DNA from: Gari tellinella
Lineage: Eukaryota > Mollusca > Bivalvia > Cardiida > Psammobiidae
Length of the DNA: 64,000 nt
Reading direction: 5' to 3'
Assembly: GCA_922989275.2 (NCBI GenBank)
Contig: OV277859.1
Span: 85,742,198-85,806,197, forward strand
Shown here: positions 1 through 12,700 of the stretch, piece after piece
Layout: every line of letters starts with the position of its first letter
Numbering within the stretch: position 1 is the stretch's first letter
Made by a program: the position numbers and the translations under genes
The notes under the pieces: generated by a model
Databases searched by the model: none
What the model was told of the DNA's origin: nothing
What the model saw: the letters and a program-made list of their open reading frames with translations, nothing else

Positions 1-128
1 CTGCCAGTATTTGTCTGAGTTCTGACTCCAACAAGCCAGCTGCTGAAGCCTCCAGTAGACACAGAGTGGCAACAATCAATGTGCCACCCTTCTCACTCTC
101 TAAACGCTTTAGAAGCTCCTCTAGTAAA
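1..128 (-). CDS. STAND gene exon 13 (cut by the window edge)
   Basis: Residues 513-554, reading off the left end. 'VATLCLLEASAAGLLESELR' is the 'CLLExSRxGLxExEL' winged-helix signature after the ATPase. Acceptor TTTCAG at 131-129. TPR or WD40 exons should follow beyond the edge. Confidence 0.85.
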
Positions 129-3100
129 CTGAAACATAACACACAATATTGAAAACTCAATATAGAAGCATCTGACTTCATTGAGGAATAAGAGTTTACT
201 CCTTCCTTCATAGGAACACAAAGTCATTTTAACATGTTTCTAAGCAATTCTGATGGACTTTCTGATGCCTTTCACACGTTAACCAGTTTTGATAGAGATA
301 GCTTCTCACATGTTTATCAGTTCTGATAGAGATGCCATTTCACATGTTTACTAGTTCTGATAGAGATGCCTTTTCACATGTTTACTAGTTCTGATAGAAA
401 TGCCTTTTCACATGTTAACCAATTCTGATAGAAATGCCTTTTCACATGTTAACCAATTCTGATAGAGATGCCTTTTCACATGTTAACCAATTCTGATAGA
501 TATGCCTTTTCACATGTTAACCAATTCTGATAGAAATGCCTTTTCACATGTTAACCAATTCTGATAGAGATGCTTTTTCACATGTTAACCAATTCTGATA
601 GATATGCCTTTTCACATGTTAACCAATTCTGATAGAGATTGCCTTTTCACATGTTAACCAATTCTGATAGAAATGCCTTTTCACATGTTAACCAATTCTG
701 ATAGAGATGCCTTTTCACATGTTAAAAATTCTGATAGATATGCCTTTTCACATGTTAACCAATTCTGATAGAGATGCCTTTTCACATGTTAACCAATTCT
801 GATAGATATGCCTTTTATTATTATTATTATACCAGATTTATATAGCGCTCTTTTCACACAGGGGTAGTGTGTTCAAAAGTTAACCTGTTCTAAAGACTTC
901 CAATTTATCACCACCCATTACAATTGTTTTCTGTATTATAATGCTTATGTTGCTCACTTGAGTATTCCCTCTGGCAAGGAATTGATGATCTGTCCCTCTA
1001 TATCATCGTGGTCTATATAATGGCACAACTCCTCACACGCCACACTCAGCCATAGCGGGTTCTCAGACGATGAATGGGCCAGTAGCCGCTCTATGTGTGA
1101 ATTGGATAACTTCTTATCATGCTTCTTAATCATTTCCTCTACAATTCCCTGTCATATAGAAAGTAAAAGATAATGATAAGAATAAAATTTAGTTCATGTT
1201 GAATTTCATGAAAAGAAATTTAACAAGTAGAGTTATGGTATAAACAAACAAACAAACTATATGAATTTCTTACTTACTTTTCTAGACTGCATATCTAAGG
1301 GTGAGATGCTGATTTCAAGGGGTTTAGTCTCTCTCTTGACTAGAGTTTTATGCTGTATAGACCCATTGACTGTTGAGAAAACACAGCGAACATCTGGCGA
1401 TAACTTCCGTGGAAGCCAAGACATAACTTTGGCAGCTTGATCATCCGAAAACTACAAATACACAATTAATAACTAGTTTACCTGAGCACTAAACACAACA
1501 CAGAAAGTTTCATAATATTCATCCAGTCAAGCATCAAAAATATAAAATTGAACCCCAAAAATGACTATTTTAACCCATTACCCCATAGCCTGTTTCTAGT
1601 ATTGAATATAGGTGACCACTTAAAGCGGGTTGAAAGTAAAGCAGAATCTGCCTCAAGGCGCATTCTGCTTTACTTTCAGCCTGCTTTAAGTTTCCATTTG
1701 CTAGAATAAAGGAAATATTTCTTATGATACATATTTGTGACTGTATAAATTGAAACTATTTTCTTCAGTGGGGAATTAAATAAAAGGTTTAAAAAGGTGA
1801 ATGTATGGGGTAATTGGTTAAAATCTAATCAGAATTATGAAGGTAAGTTCAATACCTGGTTTAGGGCATCCACAAATATGATCACAGGTCTGGTGTTAGG
1901 GTTTGACAACATACTGCAGCACATCTGAGCCGTGGCATTGACATCCCGGGGCATGTTAGAGTCCTACAATTATGAACACATACACTTAGTCTGGTCTCTT
2001 TCCCAGAACTATAAATTCATTGATAAAAATGAATGAATGATGTTTAAAAGTCCATCAACGAATTCATAGAGTACGACTTTGGTATCACAAGCTTGTATGG
2101 CAAGAGGTTTTCAAATATTGGGTTGCTTATTTTGAAGGCATTTTATTATTTAACCCTTTACCCAACAGCCTGTTCCTAAAATTGAATATACATGTAGGTT
2201 ACTACTAAAAGAGATTGAAAGTTAAACAGAATGCAGGTTAAGGTGCATTTTTCTATACTTTTAGCCTGCTGTAAGCTACCATCTGCTAGAATAAGAAAAT
2301 ATTTCTGTTGATTTCTGCGCTAAAAGGGGATTCTCATCCCTTCAATTGTACATAAGATGCACATACATTTATAAAGTCCATCTCTCTCAGCAGCCTTTTC
2401 AGCATTGGTTCTAAGGAAGTAGATCCCGGCACAGCACCAACAAAGTGGAAAAATATATGCCACTCTTTTCCATCAGATCTGAAAATATCGAGCAAACAAT
2501 GTGAGTGTAATCAAACAAGATAAAGAGCCCCAGATAAAGGGAGTATTTCAAAAACAAAATCTTTATTTCTGCATTAAACCCTATGGTGTCACTACTCATT
2601 AGAATTGTCTTGAATAGACGATTCTAATGAGTAGTAACACCATAGGATTTGGTTCTAAAATTAGTGAGAAAATGTTGGATTTGTTTAGTTTACTCCCTCT
2701 TAACTGGAGCCCTGAATATATCAGTAGGACACCCTGAATATATCAGTAGGACAAAAGTACAGCAAAAAGCTCCTATATGAGCTCTCTGCTCTGTTGTCCT
2801 ACATTAAGTAGTCACCTTTCTGAAGACACCACAATGCTTCATCATACAAGGACCATTTATATTTTTATTTAAATTCTGACAATTACCACAGTAAAAGTAC
2901 ACTTGGCATCTGATCCAAACTGTTACTATGATTGTATTTCTGGCTGTATATACAGTAGGAACATGAAGCACCTGTTTATTTTACAATGTCAACAGATGTA
3001 CAGTGGAGAGGACATAATTCTTTCCCACACTAAAACTATTATTTCCATTGCAAACAATTTGGAGCCAGATCAGACTCTGGGTAATCCGGCGTTTGATCAG

Positions 3101-3665
3101 GCTCCAAACTTTTTGCCACTCTCAATAAAATAGTTAATTAGAATTGTCAAATTGTCCCCATATTGACAAGCAAGGTTCTGCCATCTGCAACCAGAGGAAG
3201 AGTCTACTCAGCCTGTGTAAGGAGTGTTATGCTCTACGGATCTGAAACATGGGCTGTATCTGCAAGTACACTCAGACATATGCAGCGAAATGACAAAGCC
3301 ATGATACGATGGATCTGCCAGGTCAAGCCAGATGAAGATGTCCCTTTTGACTCTTTATTATCTCAACTGAACATAAGAGGCATTGCAGAGATCCTGCAAT
3401 CAAATAGGTTGAAATGGCTTGGCCATGTAGAGAGAAGCTCTAGTTGGATCTCTCAAATTAGATGCCTGAACATCACAACACAGCGGGGTCCAGGCAGACC
3501 AAAGCTATCTTGGGAGGACCTTGTAAAACGTGACCATGAAGCTCTCGGGTTGGAAAACACCAACCCACAAAACTGCCAAGCTTGGAGAGGGAGACTTCGT
3601 TCCAGACTAGACAGCCAGGCCTCACCCTTATAAGAAGGATTAATCAATGGCCTGGTTAATCAAAA

Positions 3666-3704
<39 letters not shown>

Positions 3705-6700
3705 CAAATTGTCTTTTTCTATGTTTTATGGCAGTACATTTGCATTTTGTTTGAAATCACTACTAGGCAATATATGCAGTTTAGTGCTGAAACGGTTACC
3801 AGAAATTTGTAACTGGTTAATCGTTGCTCGTAACCGTGGTTAACCGGTTAATCGTAACTTTAATATGCCTGACACTTCATTAGTCAGTAAGGGTCCGACG
3901 TTGCACGTGTACACGGTAACGTTCAACTGTTTTACCTATAAACACTTACAAATTTGGAGACAGTTTGCGTGTGTAAACGATACTACAATAATAAAGTCGT
4001 GGTGCCAAAGAATTGTTTACGAATGTTATACTTTTTTTCTAACTATTTTACCATGCATGCCGACGTAGGTCTTTAATAAAGTGCAAAGAAGGTCTATTGA
4101 TCTTATAAAATGAACTTACATGTATACTGCATGAATCTGTTGATCTATAGATCGTTTAAAAAGTGGCTATTCGATGTCTTCTCTAAATAAGTTGCATTTG
4201 TAAAATAACTCCAACACACGGAATAATTATGCGCAGCCGAATATGAAGACTTTGTATCCCACATTGTGTTATAGATAATTAATTGGTCCCATTCTTGTCT
4301 TATTTTAAATTTTGGCAAACTATGAGACGATCCGATTGAAGTGTAGATCAGTTAACCGGGTTTTATTATTGTATCAATTTTGATTGGGTGGTCTAAAAAT
4401 ATATTTGAAATTGACATGCAGATATTCCTGGAATTCCCTACTACACGAACGTCATATATAGCTACTAGGGTAGAAATCCAAAGCAAACCGAATATTTCGA
4501 GGTCAGAAGGTTAGTAAGCGTGTCAAGTTCAACTGGCGAAGGAAACAATATTTCGACGAAAAGTTTGTTGTAAATTAAAACTGTCCAATCGGCATTTATT
4601 GTAAAGACAGGTGCAATAAGGGTTCTTTAACTCAACGTAGAATAAAATGACACGATGCAGCGAGTATTCAGTGTTGAGAACACCTGAAAAGTATATTGAA
4701 TTGTGCACATAAAATAATTTGTTAGCAACTTAGCTGAATCGTTTTGTGTATTGAGCTCCGTGTACATGTTTACAAAATTCAGGAAACGCCCTACCCTTAT
4801 CAATCAACATGCTACTGTATTTTAAAACTTAAATATCATGTATATCTTGGAGTAAAAGACTTCAAGTGAACGGAAAACATAGCTGAAGGCTGTAGCTCCC
4901 GACAAATTGGGCTTCATTTTTGATATACAAAATGGCTTCCGAGTAACCGGTTACCGACTTAGTAACCGGTTAATCGGCAGTTCATAACCGTTAACGGTTA
5001 CCCGGGTAATCGTTTCAGCACTAATGCAGTTACATTAAAACTAACTTAAATCAATAATTAAATAAAAAACTTTGCTGATTTTGTTTCTGCATTTACCCTC
5101 AAACATGTTTTTGGTGTTAAAGACGACTGTCTGCTTGAACTATAGCATAAATCTCCTTAATGGATACTTTCAGTATAAATTCAGCCATCTGTCAAGATGT
5201 GTGTGTTTTGAGGGGGGGATTCCTATGGCCAATCACCGGGAAGATAGACAACCATGAAATGGAATCTATATAGGCAATGTCTATGCTAATGGCAGCAAAA
5301 GGTATGCCTTGGTGAGAAAAGGTTTAATTGTAAAAAGGCAGTCTCATTTTATTTTGAAAAAAAATTGAAGACTCACATCCTGCTATGCACTATGGTGGGC
5401 TTATGACAGGCTTACCTTTTTAATGTACCATTTTTCATCATTTGGCCAAGATCATGTGCACATTTACATAAGACTGAGGACTTGCCCAGCCCAGGATCTC
5501 CTAACAATAACAAGGGGACATCCTTCTCCTCCTTCAGCAGATAGTCCATAATCTGGAAAGACAAATACAGTGTAACCAGGGCTCCAGATAAGAGGGAGTG
5601 AACTGAACAATATCAACTTTTTCTCACTCATTTTAGCACAAAATCTTATGGTGTTACTACTCATTAGAATCGTCTCTTCGAGACAATTCTAATGAGTACT
5701 GACACCATAGGGTTTAATGCGGAAATAAAGATTTTAGTTTTAGAAATACTCCCCTTATCTGAAGCCCTGTAGTACTGTAACCTTTGAGAAACAGACCTTA
5801 TAAAACCTAGCAGTCACTGAATACTGAAATATTCTCAATCAAGACATAGTTGGTTTAATTGCAGACAGTGGTTCAATTAGGTTGCAAAAAGAGCTATAAA
5901 GATAGGTGGCTGTTTAACCATTTACTCCATAGATACTAATTTTTATGCATTTAATTCATTCCTCCCCTGACGAAAAGAGCTCCAATTTATACAGTCATGG
6001 ATGTTTATCGTAAGAAATCTTTTCTATTATCTAACAGATGGTAGCCTAAAGCAGGTTGGAAAGAAGACTGTGTTCAATAAACACTTATGCCCCCGAAGGA
6101 ATCCTTGACAATATATCTGAATCTCTATTCTGAAGTGCAAATTAGGTCATGGTCAAGGTCAAATTTAGGCTGGGTAATATGAGTGAATTGGTAATGGTCC
6201 ATAGCAATAACTGTATAAGTACTAACTCTTTGAACCCTAGTCCCGCATATAGGCGTGCTTTTCAAACAATGTACGTGTGAATAGTACACATGTCCTATGC
6301 AAACAGTGAAGACCCAGATCAGAGGGCTCCGAAAGGAGCCCTCTGATCAGGGTCTTCACTGTTTGTCACAATGCCAAACATGGACAAAATCAACCCTTAA
6401 AAGTCAGAAATGGGCTACTCTAAAATGGAAACTGGAATTGTCCATTTAAAGTTTTAGGGAGGAAAGAGTTAAAGCATTGTAATAAAAAGTGCTGATGGTA
6501 GAAGAAACAGTAAAATCCAGTTAACCAAGAAATAGACCATTTAAAATATTCCTAATTCGGTCATAGTCCAGGTCTAAATTAAGGTTGGGTAATATGGTGG
6601 GATTGGTAGTAATCCAAGGCAACAACTGTATTGGTATCAAAACATTGTTTTCAATTGTGTTGACACTAGACGAAATGGTAAAATCTAGTCAACCACGAAT

Positions 6701-9700
6701 TAGCCCATTTATTCTAAGTCCAAATTGGGTCATGGTCAAGGTCAAAATGATGGTTTGGAGATATTGGTGGATTTGGAATGGTCAAAGGCAACAACTGTAT
6801 AAGTATCCAAGTATTTGAGTAAGCAGTATTGATGCTAGTAGATGAAACTGTAAAATCTAGTTAACATTGTTACAGATGGAAGGACAGATGCATGTACGGA
6901 TGATCACTATATGCCTCCTCATCTATAGATGTCGGGGGCATAAAAAGCAGAATCCACATTTAGGCGCATTCTGCTTTACTTTCAACCTGTTTTAAGTGGT
7001 CACCTGCCTTCAAAACTAGAAATAGGCTATGGAGTAAAGGGTTAATACCGGATACCAGCAATGCAAAAACACTTTGAAAAGCATCAAACCTAATCAAATT
7101 AAGTACTTGAAATCTAAACAACAAACCAATGGATTTTAGATGGATAGTCATGTGTCTGATATTTGCCTCAATATTTCATCCTCTCTTGAGTACAACTCAA
7201 AGAATATGGCAGCTCAATGAACTTAAAGTAATGCATAAAGCTCCTAACTGTATCACTTCCATCCTGCATTAACTCATTCACCCCTTTACTTTAAACTCTA
7301 AATGGACAAGTCCAATTTACAATTAGAAGTTAGTCCATTTTGAATAATTAGGGTGGTTTTGTAACAATATTTTACAAAATGACAAACAGTGTAGACCCTG
7401 ATCAGAGGGCTCCTTATGGAGCCCTCTGATAAGGGTCTACACTGTTTGCATAGCACAAGTGTATTCTTTATAGGTATATGATTTGTTCATTGCTGGAGAA
7501 TTTGTACTGTAACTCCATGCTGAATATACCTTAAGATATAGAAGCTTTCTGCATTAAACAGTCATTTTGTCTTTTGCACAATATACAATTGGCAATTCTA
7601 GGTCATATGAATGATAATGTCCCACCTTTTGTATGGTGTCCTCCCTGCCTAGCACAGTTGCACCTTTCAGCTCCATGAAGGTTTCATGTTGATGTCGTAC
7701 TAGGTTATCCTGTGTGTTGAAAGACTGGGGCTGCTCACCACAGAAGTCGTATAAAATCCTCTGCTTACAGAAGTCCAATATCTGCAGGTTCAAACAATGA
7801 TTTACAGTAATGAGAATGTGATAAATGGTTTTCCAACATCACAATGTGGTGGTTGATTAGGGTTGACAGTGTGTTAATTGTCACAGGGCTCCAGCAGCGT
7901 GTTCAATTACCACTGTTTGGTGTTTAGGTTACCAGTTTGTGCCCCGTGTGCAGCGTGCAGAGTACAGTAGAGAAAACATATTCTTTCCAAATAATCGCGT
8001 TCACACTTAAACTAAACTTAAACTATTATTTTCATTGCAAACAGTTTGGAGCCAGATCAGACGCCGGGTAACCCGGCGTCTGATCAGGCTCCAAACTGTT
8101 TGCCACTCAGATTAAAACAGGTAGTCAGAATTTTCAAAAAATTGTCATTTTCTATATTTCATTGCAATGTCTTTGCTTTTGAACGAAAGGATAACGTTTA
8201 CTCCACTGTATATTAGACAGGTAGCCAACTCACAATCGATGGCCAACGACGGCCCTCAGTTTCTTTACTGAACTCATAACAGATAAGAGGGAGTTAACTG
8301 ATCAAATCAAACATTTACTCACTCATTTCAACACCAAATCCTATGGTATTACTACTCATTAGAATCGTCTCAAAGAGACGATTCTAATGAGTAGTGTCAC
8401 TATGGGGTTTATAATGCAAAAAAAAAAAGATTTTATTTTTGAAATACTCCCCTTATCTGTTGACAGTGTTAACATCATTTGTAGTTTGCCATTATATAGT
8501 ACAATGCTGCAGCTAATCATGGTCTTCATGTTGTACAATGTCCAACAGCTCTTTTCTTTGTGATTTTGCTAGAATTAATACTTAAAGGACAAACAAAACT
8601 GTTACCTCTGAAATCTCAAATAAACAATTTCAGTTTCTAATTTAGTCTAGTCCATTTTTTTACTATTTAGGAGAATTATTTACAACATATTGCAATATGA
8701 CAAACAGTGCAGACCGTATTAGTAGGAGTCCTCTGGACAGAGTCTGCACTGTTTGTATAGGATAAATGTTATCTTCACTGGTAGACTGTTAGTAAAGGAC
8801 ACCTACAGTTAAAACCTCTCTATAACAACCACTAAATTATGTTCAGTACCAGGTGTTTAAGGCGGGTGACTGCTCAAAGCAAGGTGAATGTAAAACAAAA
8901 AGCTCCTTTAGGAGCTTTCTGTTTTAAGTACACCTCACCTTGCTTTAAGCTGTCACTTGTCTGTTATACAATCAATTAGCCTTCTTTTTAGTGGTTGTAG
9001 TAGAGAGGTTTTACTGAATACACATTCAGGGCTCCAGATAAGAGGGAGTAAACTGAACAAATCCAACATTTTCTTGCTTATTTTAGCAACAAATCCTATG
9101 GTGTTACCACTCATTAGAATCATCTCTTTGAGGCGATTCTAATGAGTAGTGACACCATAGGGTTTAAAGCAGACATAAAGATTTTAGTTTTTGAAATACT
9201 CCCCTTATCTGGAGCCCTGCACATTGTTAGAGTTAATAAACCCATCTCATCTCTCTCAATTAACATAGATGTCTATCATAGCAAACAGTACAGACACTGA
9301 GTTTAGTGCGTCTCATACACTGTTCACATATACCATTTATAGATGCTAAATATTAATTTATTAACCAATAGCCACATAAATACATCTTTTAATGATTTTT
9401 TATTCCCCCACTAACCCGTTACCATATAACTTGTTTTTAGTTTTGAAGATAGGTGACCACTTAAAGTAGGTTGAAAGAAAAGCAGAATGTGCCTTAAGGC
9501 GCATTTTGCTTTACTTTCAGCCTGCTTTAAGCTATCATATGTTAGGATTTAGAAAACATTTCTTATGGTTCATTTTCATGACTGTCCGAATTGGAACTAT
9601 TTTCTTCAGTGAAGGAATAAATTAAGGTGTAAAAAGGCTATTTATGGGGGAATGGGTTAAATACTGAACACAAGCCATGGGGAAAAAAGCACCTACCACT

Positions 9701-12700
9701 TGTTTTAAGCTGTCTTCTAACTTCAGCCGTGGGTGTTTCTTAGAGTCCAATCCCTTGTATTCACTATGGTACTTTATCAGTCTTGATGGCTGAAAATAGA
9801 AGACAATAACACACTTTACAAGTGCTTTAAAACTGCAGAAAATTGTCCAGCTCATAACTTAACCTTAATTCTTTCAACACCATGGAACTGTTAAAATATA
9901 CTCATGCCATTAGCAAACAGTGTAGACCAAAATCAGAGGGCTCCTATAGGAGCCCTCTAATCTTGGTCTATACTGTTGGCTAATTTAGAGCAGTATTTAT
10001 TAAACTACCCAGAATTCCAAGTAGACTGGTCATGCTTTGGTAACTAAAAAGACCCACAAGGGAATCTAATTACCCACAAGAGTTCAGGATATAGTAATGC
10101 AGAAAGCTCCTCTCTATACTCACTGGGAATTTCTGAGCTATTTTATCAGCACAACAGCGCAGCTTGTCAGACACTGGGGTACGCTGCAGGAAATACTCCT
10201 TCTGATTCTCTGGCACTTTGTCCATCACAGAGTCATGCCGAATCAAGAACAGCACTGAAATTCAGTTGATAAGATTATGTACATTGATGTAGCCACAATG
10301 TAGCTATAGAAAAGGTAAGTACCGGTAATTCAAATACTACTCATGTTTCCATAAAAAACTAAGTTATCTACTCATTAGAATCGTTAAACAGAATGTTGTA
10401 CAGGTAAACCAAGTAAGCCAGTCATTTCAGGGTTTTTAATATTGTATATTCACTTATTACAAACATTACTTGTTTCCTTGAATATACTCTTCTCTTCATT
10501 CATAGCTTTGAAGTGTTTAAGACTGATTGCTTAACTTTTTGCATGCTGGGTAATTTTTTCGTCTTCAACAATTGTCATCTGCTGATGTTCTTAAAAAATA
10601 GAATTTTCTAATTTTCTGGTGCTGATACTCAATGAAAGAGAAACTAATCTGGTGTAACTCATATGGACAGACAGCTAGGACAACCACTAAACAGGGCTCT
10701 AGATAAGAAGGAGTAAACTGAAACAAATCAAACATTTTCTCACTTATACAGCACCAAATCCTATGGTGTTACTACTCATTAGAATCGTCTCGAAGAGACG
10801 ATTCTAATGAGTAGTGACATCATAGGGTTTAATGCAAAAATAAAGATTTTAATTTTTGAAATACTCCCCTTATCTAGAGCTTTGCCACTAAATGCCTTCT
10901 ACATCAGTAGAAGCTTGGGGTATAAAAACTGGTCATGGGTATTTGACCGAGTAGTGATTCAATACAAGTTTGAGTGTACATGTATTACCATTGTGGTTAT
11001 CTTCTCTGTAGGCCCCGTACATCACCTCCAGGTCTTCCATTAACAGGCCATAGGTTTCTATGTAGTCCTCTATTGCCTCGTCTGAACACTCTCCCCACAT
11101 CGGTACCCAACCAACATTTTCACTGAAATTGTATACAGCTCTATAAAACATGGATAGTTAAACCTTCCATTCATAATTGTTTTAGTACTTTATAGTAATT
11201 GGATACTTCGAGCACTTAGGAGGTAAAGCAGAAAGTTCCAACATGAGCTTTCTTCTTTACTTTCAGCCTGTTTTAAGCAAACTGTCAGGATGAGGTAAGT
11301 TTCTTACAGCTCTACATCAGGATAGGATAGAAGCATGCAAAGGCAACGAGAAATAAGATCAGTTATACATTTTACTAGGGTTGAATGTGTTAACCCTTTG
11401 AACCCTAGTCCCGCATATAGGCGTGCTTTTCAAACAGTGTACATGTGAATAGTACACTTGTCCTATGCAAACAGTGAAGACCCTGATCAGAGGGCTCCGA
11501 AAGGAGCCCTCTGATCAGGGTCTTCACTGTTTGTCACAATGCCAAACATTGACAAAAACAACCCTTAAAAGTCAGAAATGGACTAGACTAAAATGGAAAC
11601 TGGAATTGTTTATTTAAAGTTTCAGGGAGGAAAGAGTTAACCCAGTATAGTGGTTATTTGCAAATATTTTGGATCCTGATCAGACACTATGTACTGTGGT
11701 GTTAGATCAGGATCCAAACTGTTTATCAATGTTTCTGCAGTCAAAATGTCTAAAATATGAATTTGCAAACTTTCTTTTAAGCAGATGATGTGACAGCAGT
11801 GAAAGAGTTATTTGCTTGTTTTACATTTAGTCTCCATTAACCATTTACCCAGAAGAAGAAAGGTGTCCACTTAAAGCAGGTTGAAAGTAAAGCAGAATGT
11901 GCCTTAAAGCTCATTCTGCTTTACTTTTGCCTGTTTTAAACTGCCATATGCTTAGAAAGTATTTGGGTAGATATTCATGACTGTATACCGTGGAACTATT
12001 TTCTTCAATGTAGGAGTAAATTAAAGACACAAAAAGGCTTATTTATAAGGTAATGGGTTAATATATCCTTTGTATATACAGAATAGATGCTATGTTTACT
12101 TAGGGATAAGGCCTGACTGGCAATTTGCTATATAACTGATGATTTGTAACAGTCATAATTTGGCAAAAAGTGAAAAGAATTTACAGCAAAAATAAACCAG
12201 CCACTTTTGCAATCATTAAGAAAACTATTTATATTCTTAATGTTCTTAACTATTAACCCTTTCAACCCTACAGCCCTCTGTAGAGATTACTGACAGTGTA
12301 GACCATGATCAGAGGGCTCCCATAGGAGCCCTCTGATCAGGGTCTACACTGATTAAAAGTTTCATTGTGTTTTATTGTCATACCAGAAATGTAACAGTAG
12401 ACTGGTTCAAAATGCCTTTACTTGAAGAGTCCAAAAGGATCATAAATACCCACAAGATAAATTCAGGGTTGAAAGGGTTAATATAATATAACTGTACCAT
12501 GAAAAGTTGAGGAAAATGGGCATAATGTTGTTGTAGTAGCAGTTTTCTATGCTTGTCTGGATCTTCTCCTGGGCCGTGGGTTCACGGGTCTCAGGATGAC
12601 GGGAGCCCTGAATTGAAATACATGTACAACAAAATAAATAACATCTCGCATTCATATACAGTAAAACCTCTCTATAACAACCACTAAAACAGGGCTAATT

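Larger units (their letters stand above)
5914..7045. mobile_element. TTAA-K3 MITE interrupted by a nested element
   Basis: Left end TTAACCATTTACTCCATAGA and right end GGAGTAAAGGGTTAA belong to one K3 element. Its hairpin arms are separated by the 857-bp insertion at 6086-6942. Confidence 0.75.

Noticed and set aside
3865..4068. Coding frame in the hAT-like element
   Set aside because: 67 residues without hAT dimerisation or BED-type motifs; likely chance.
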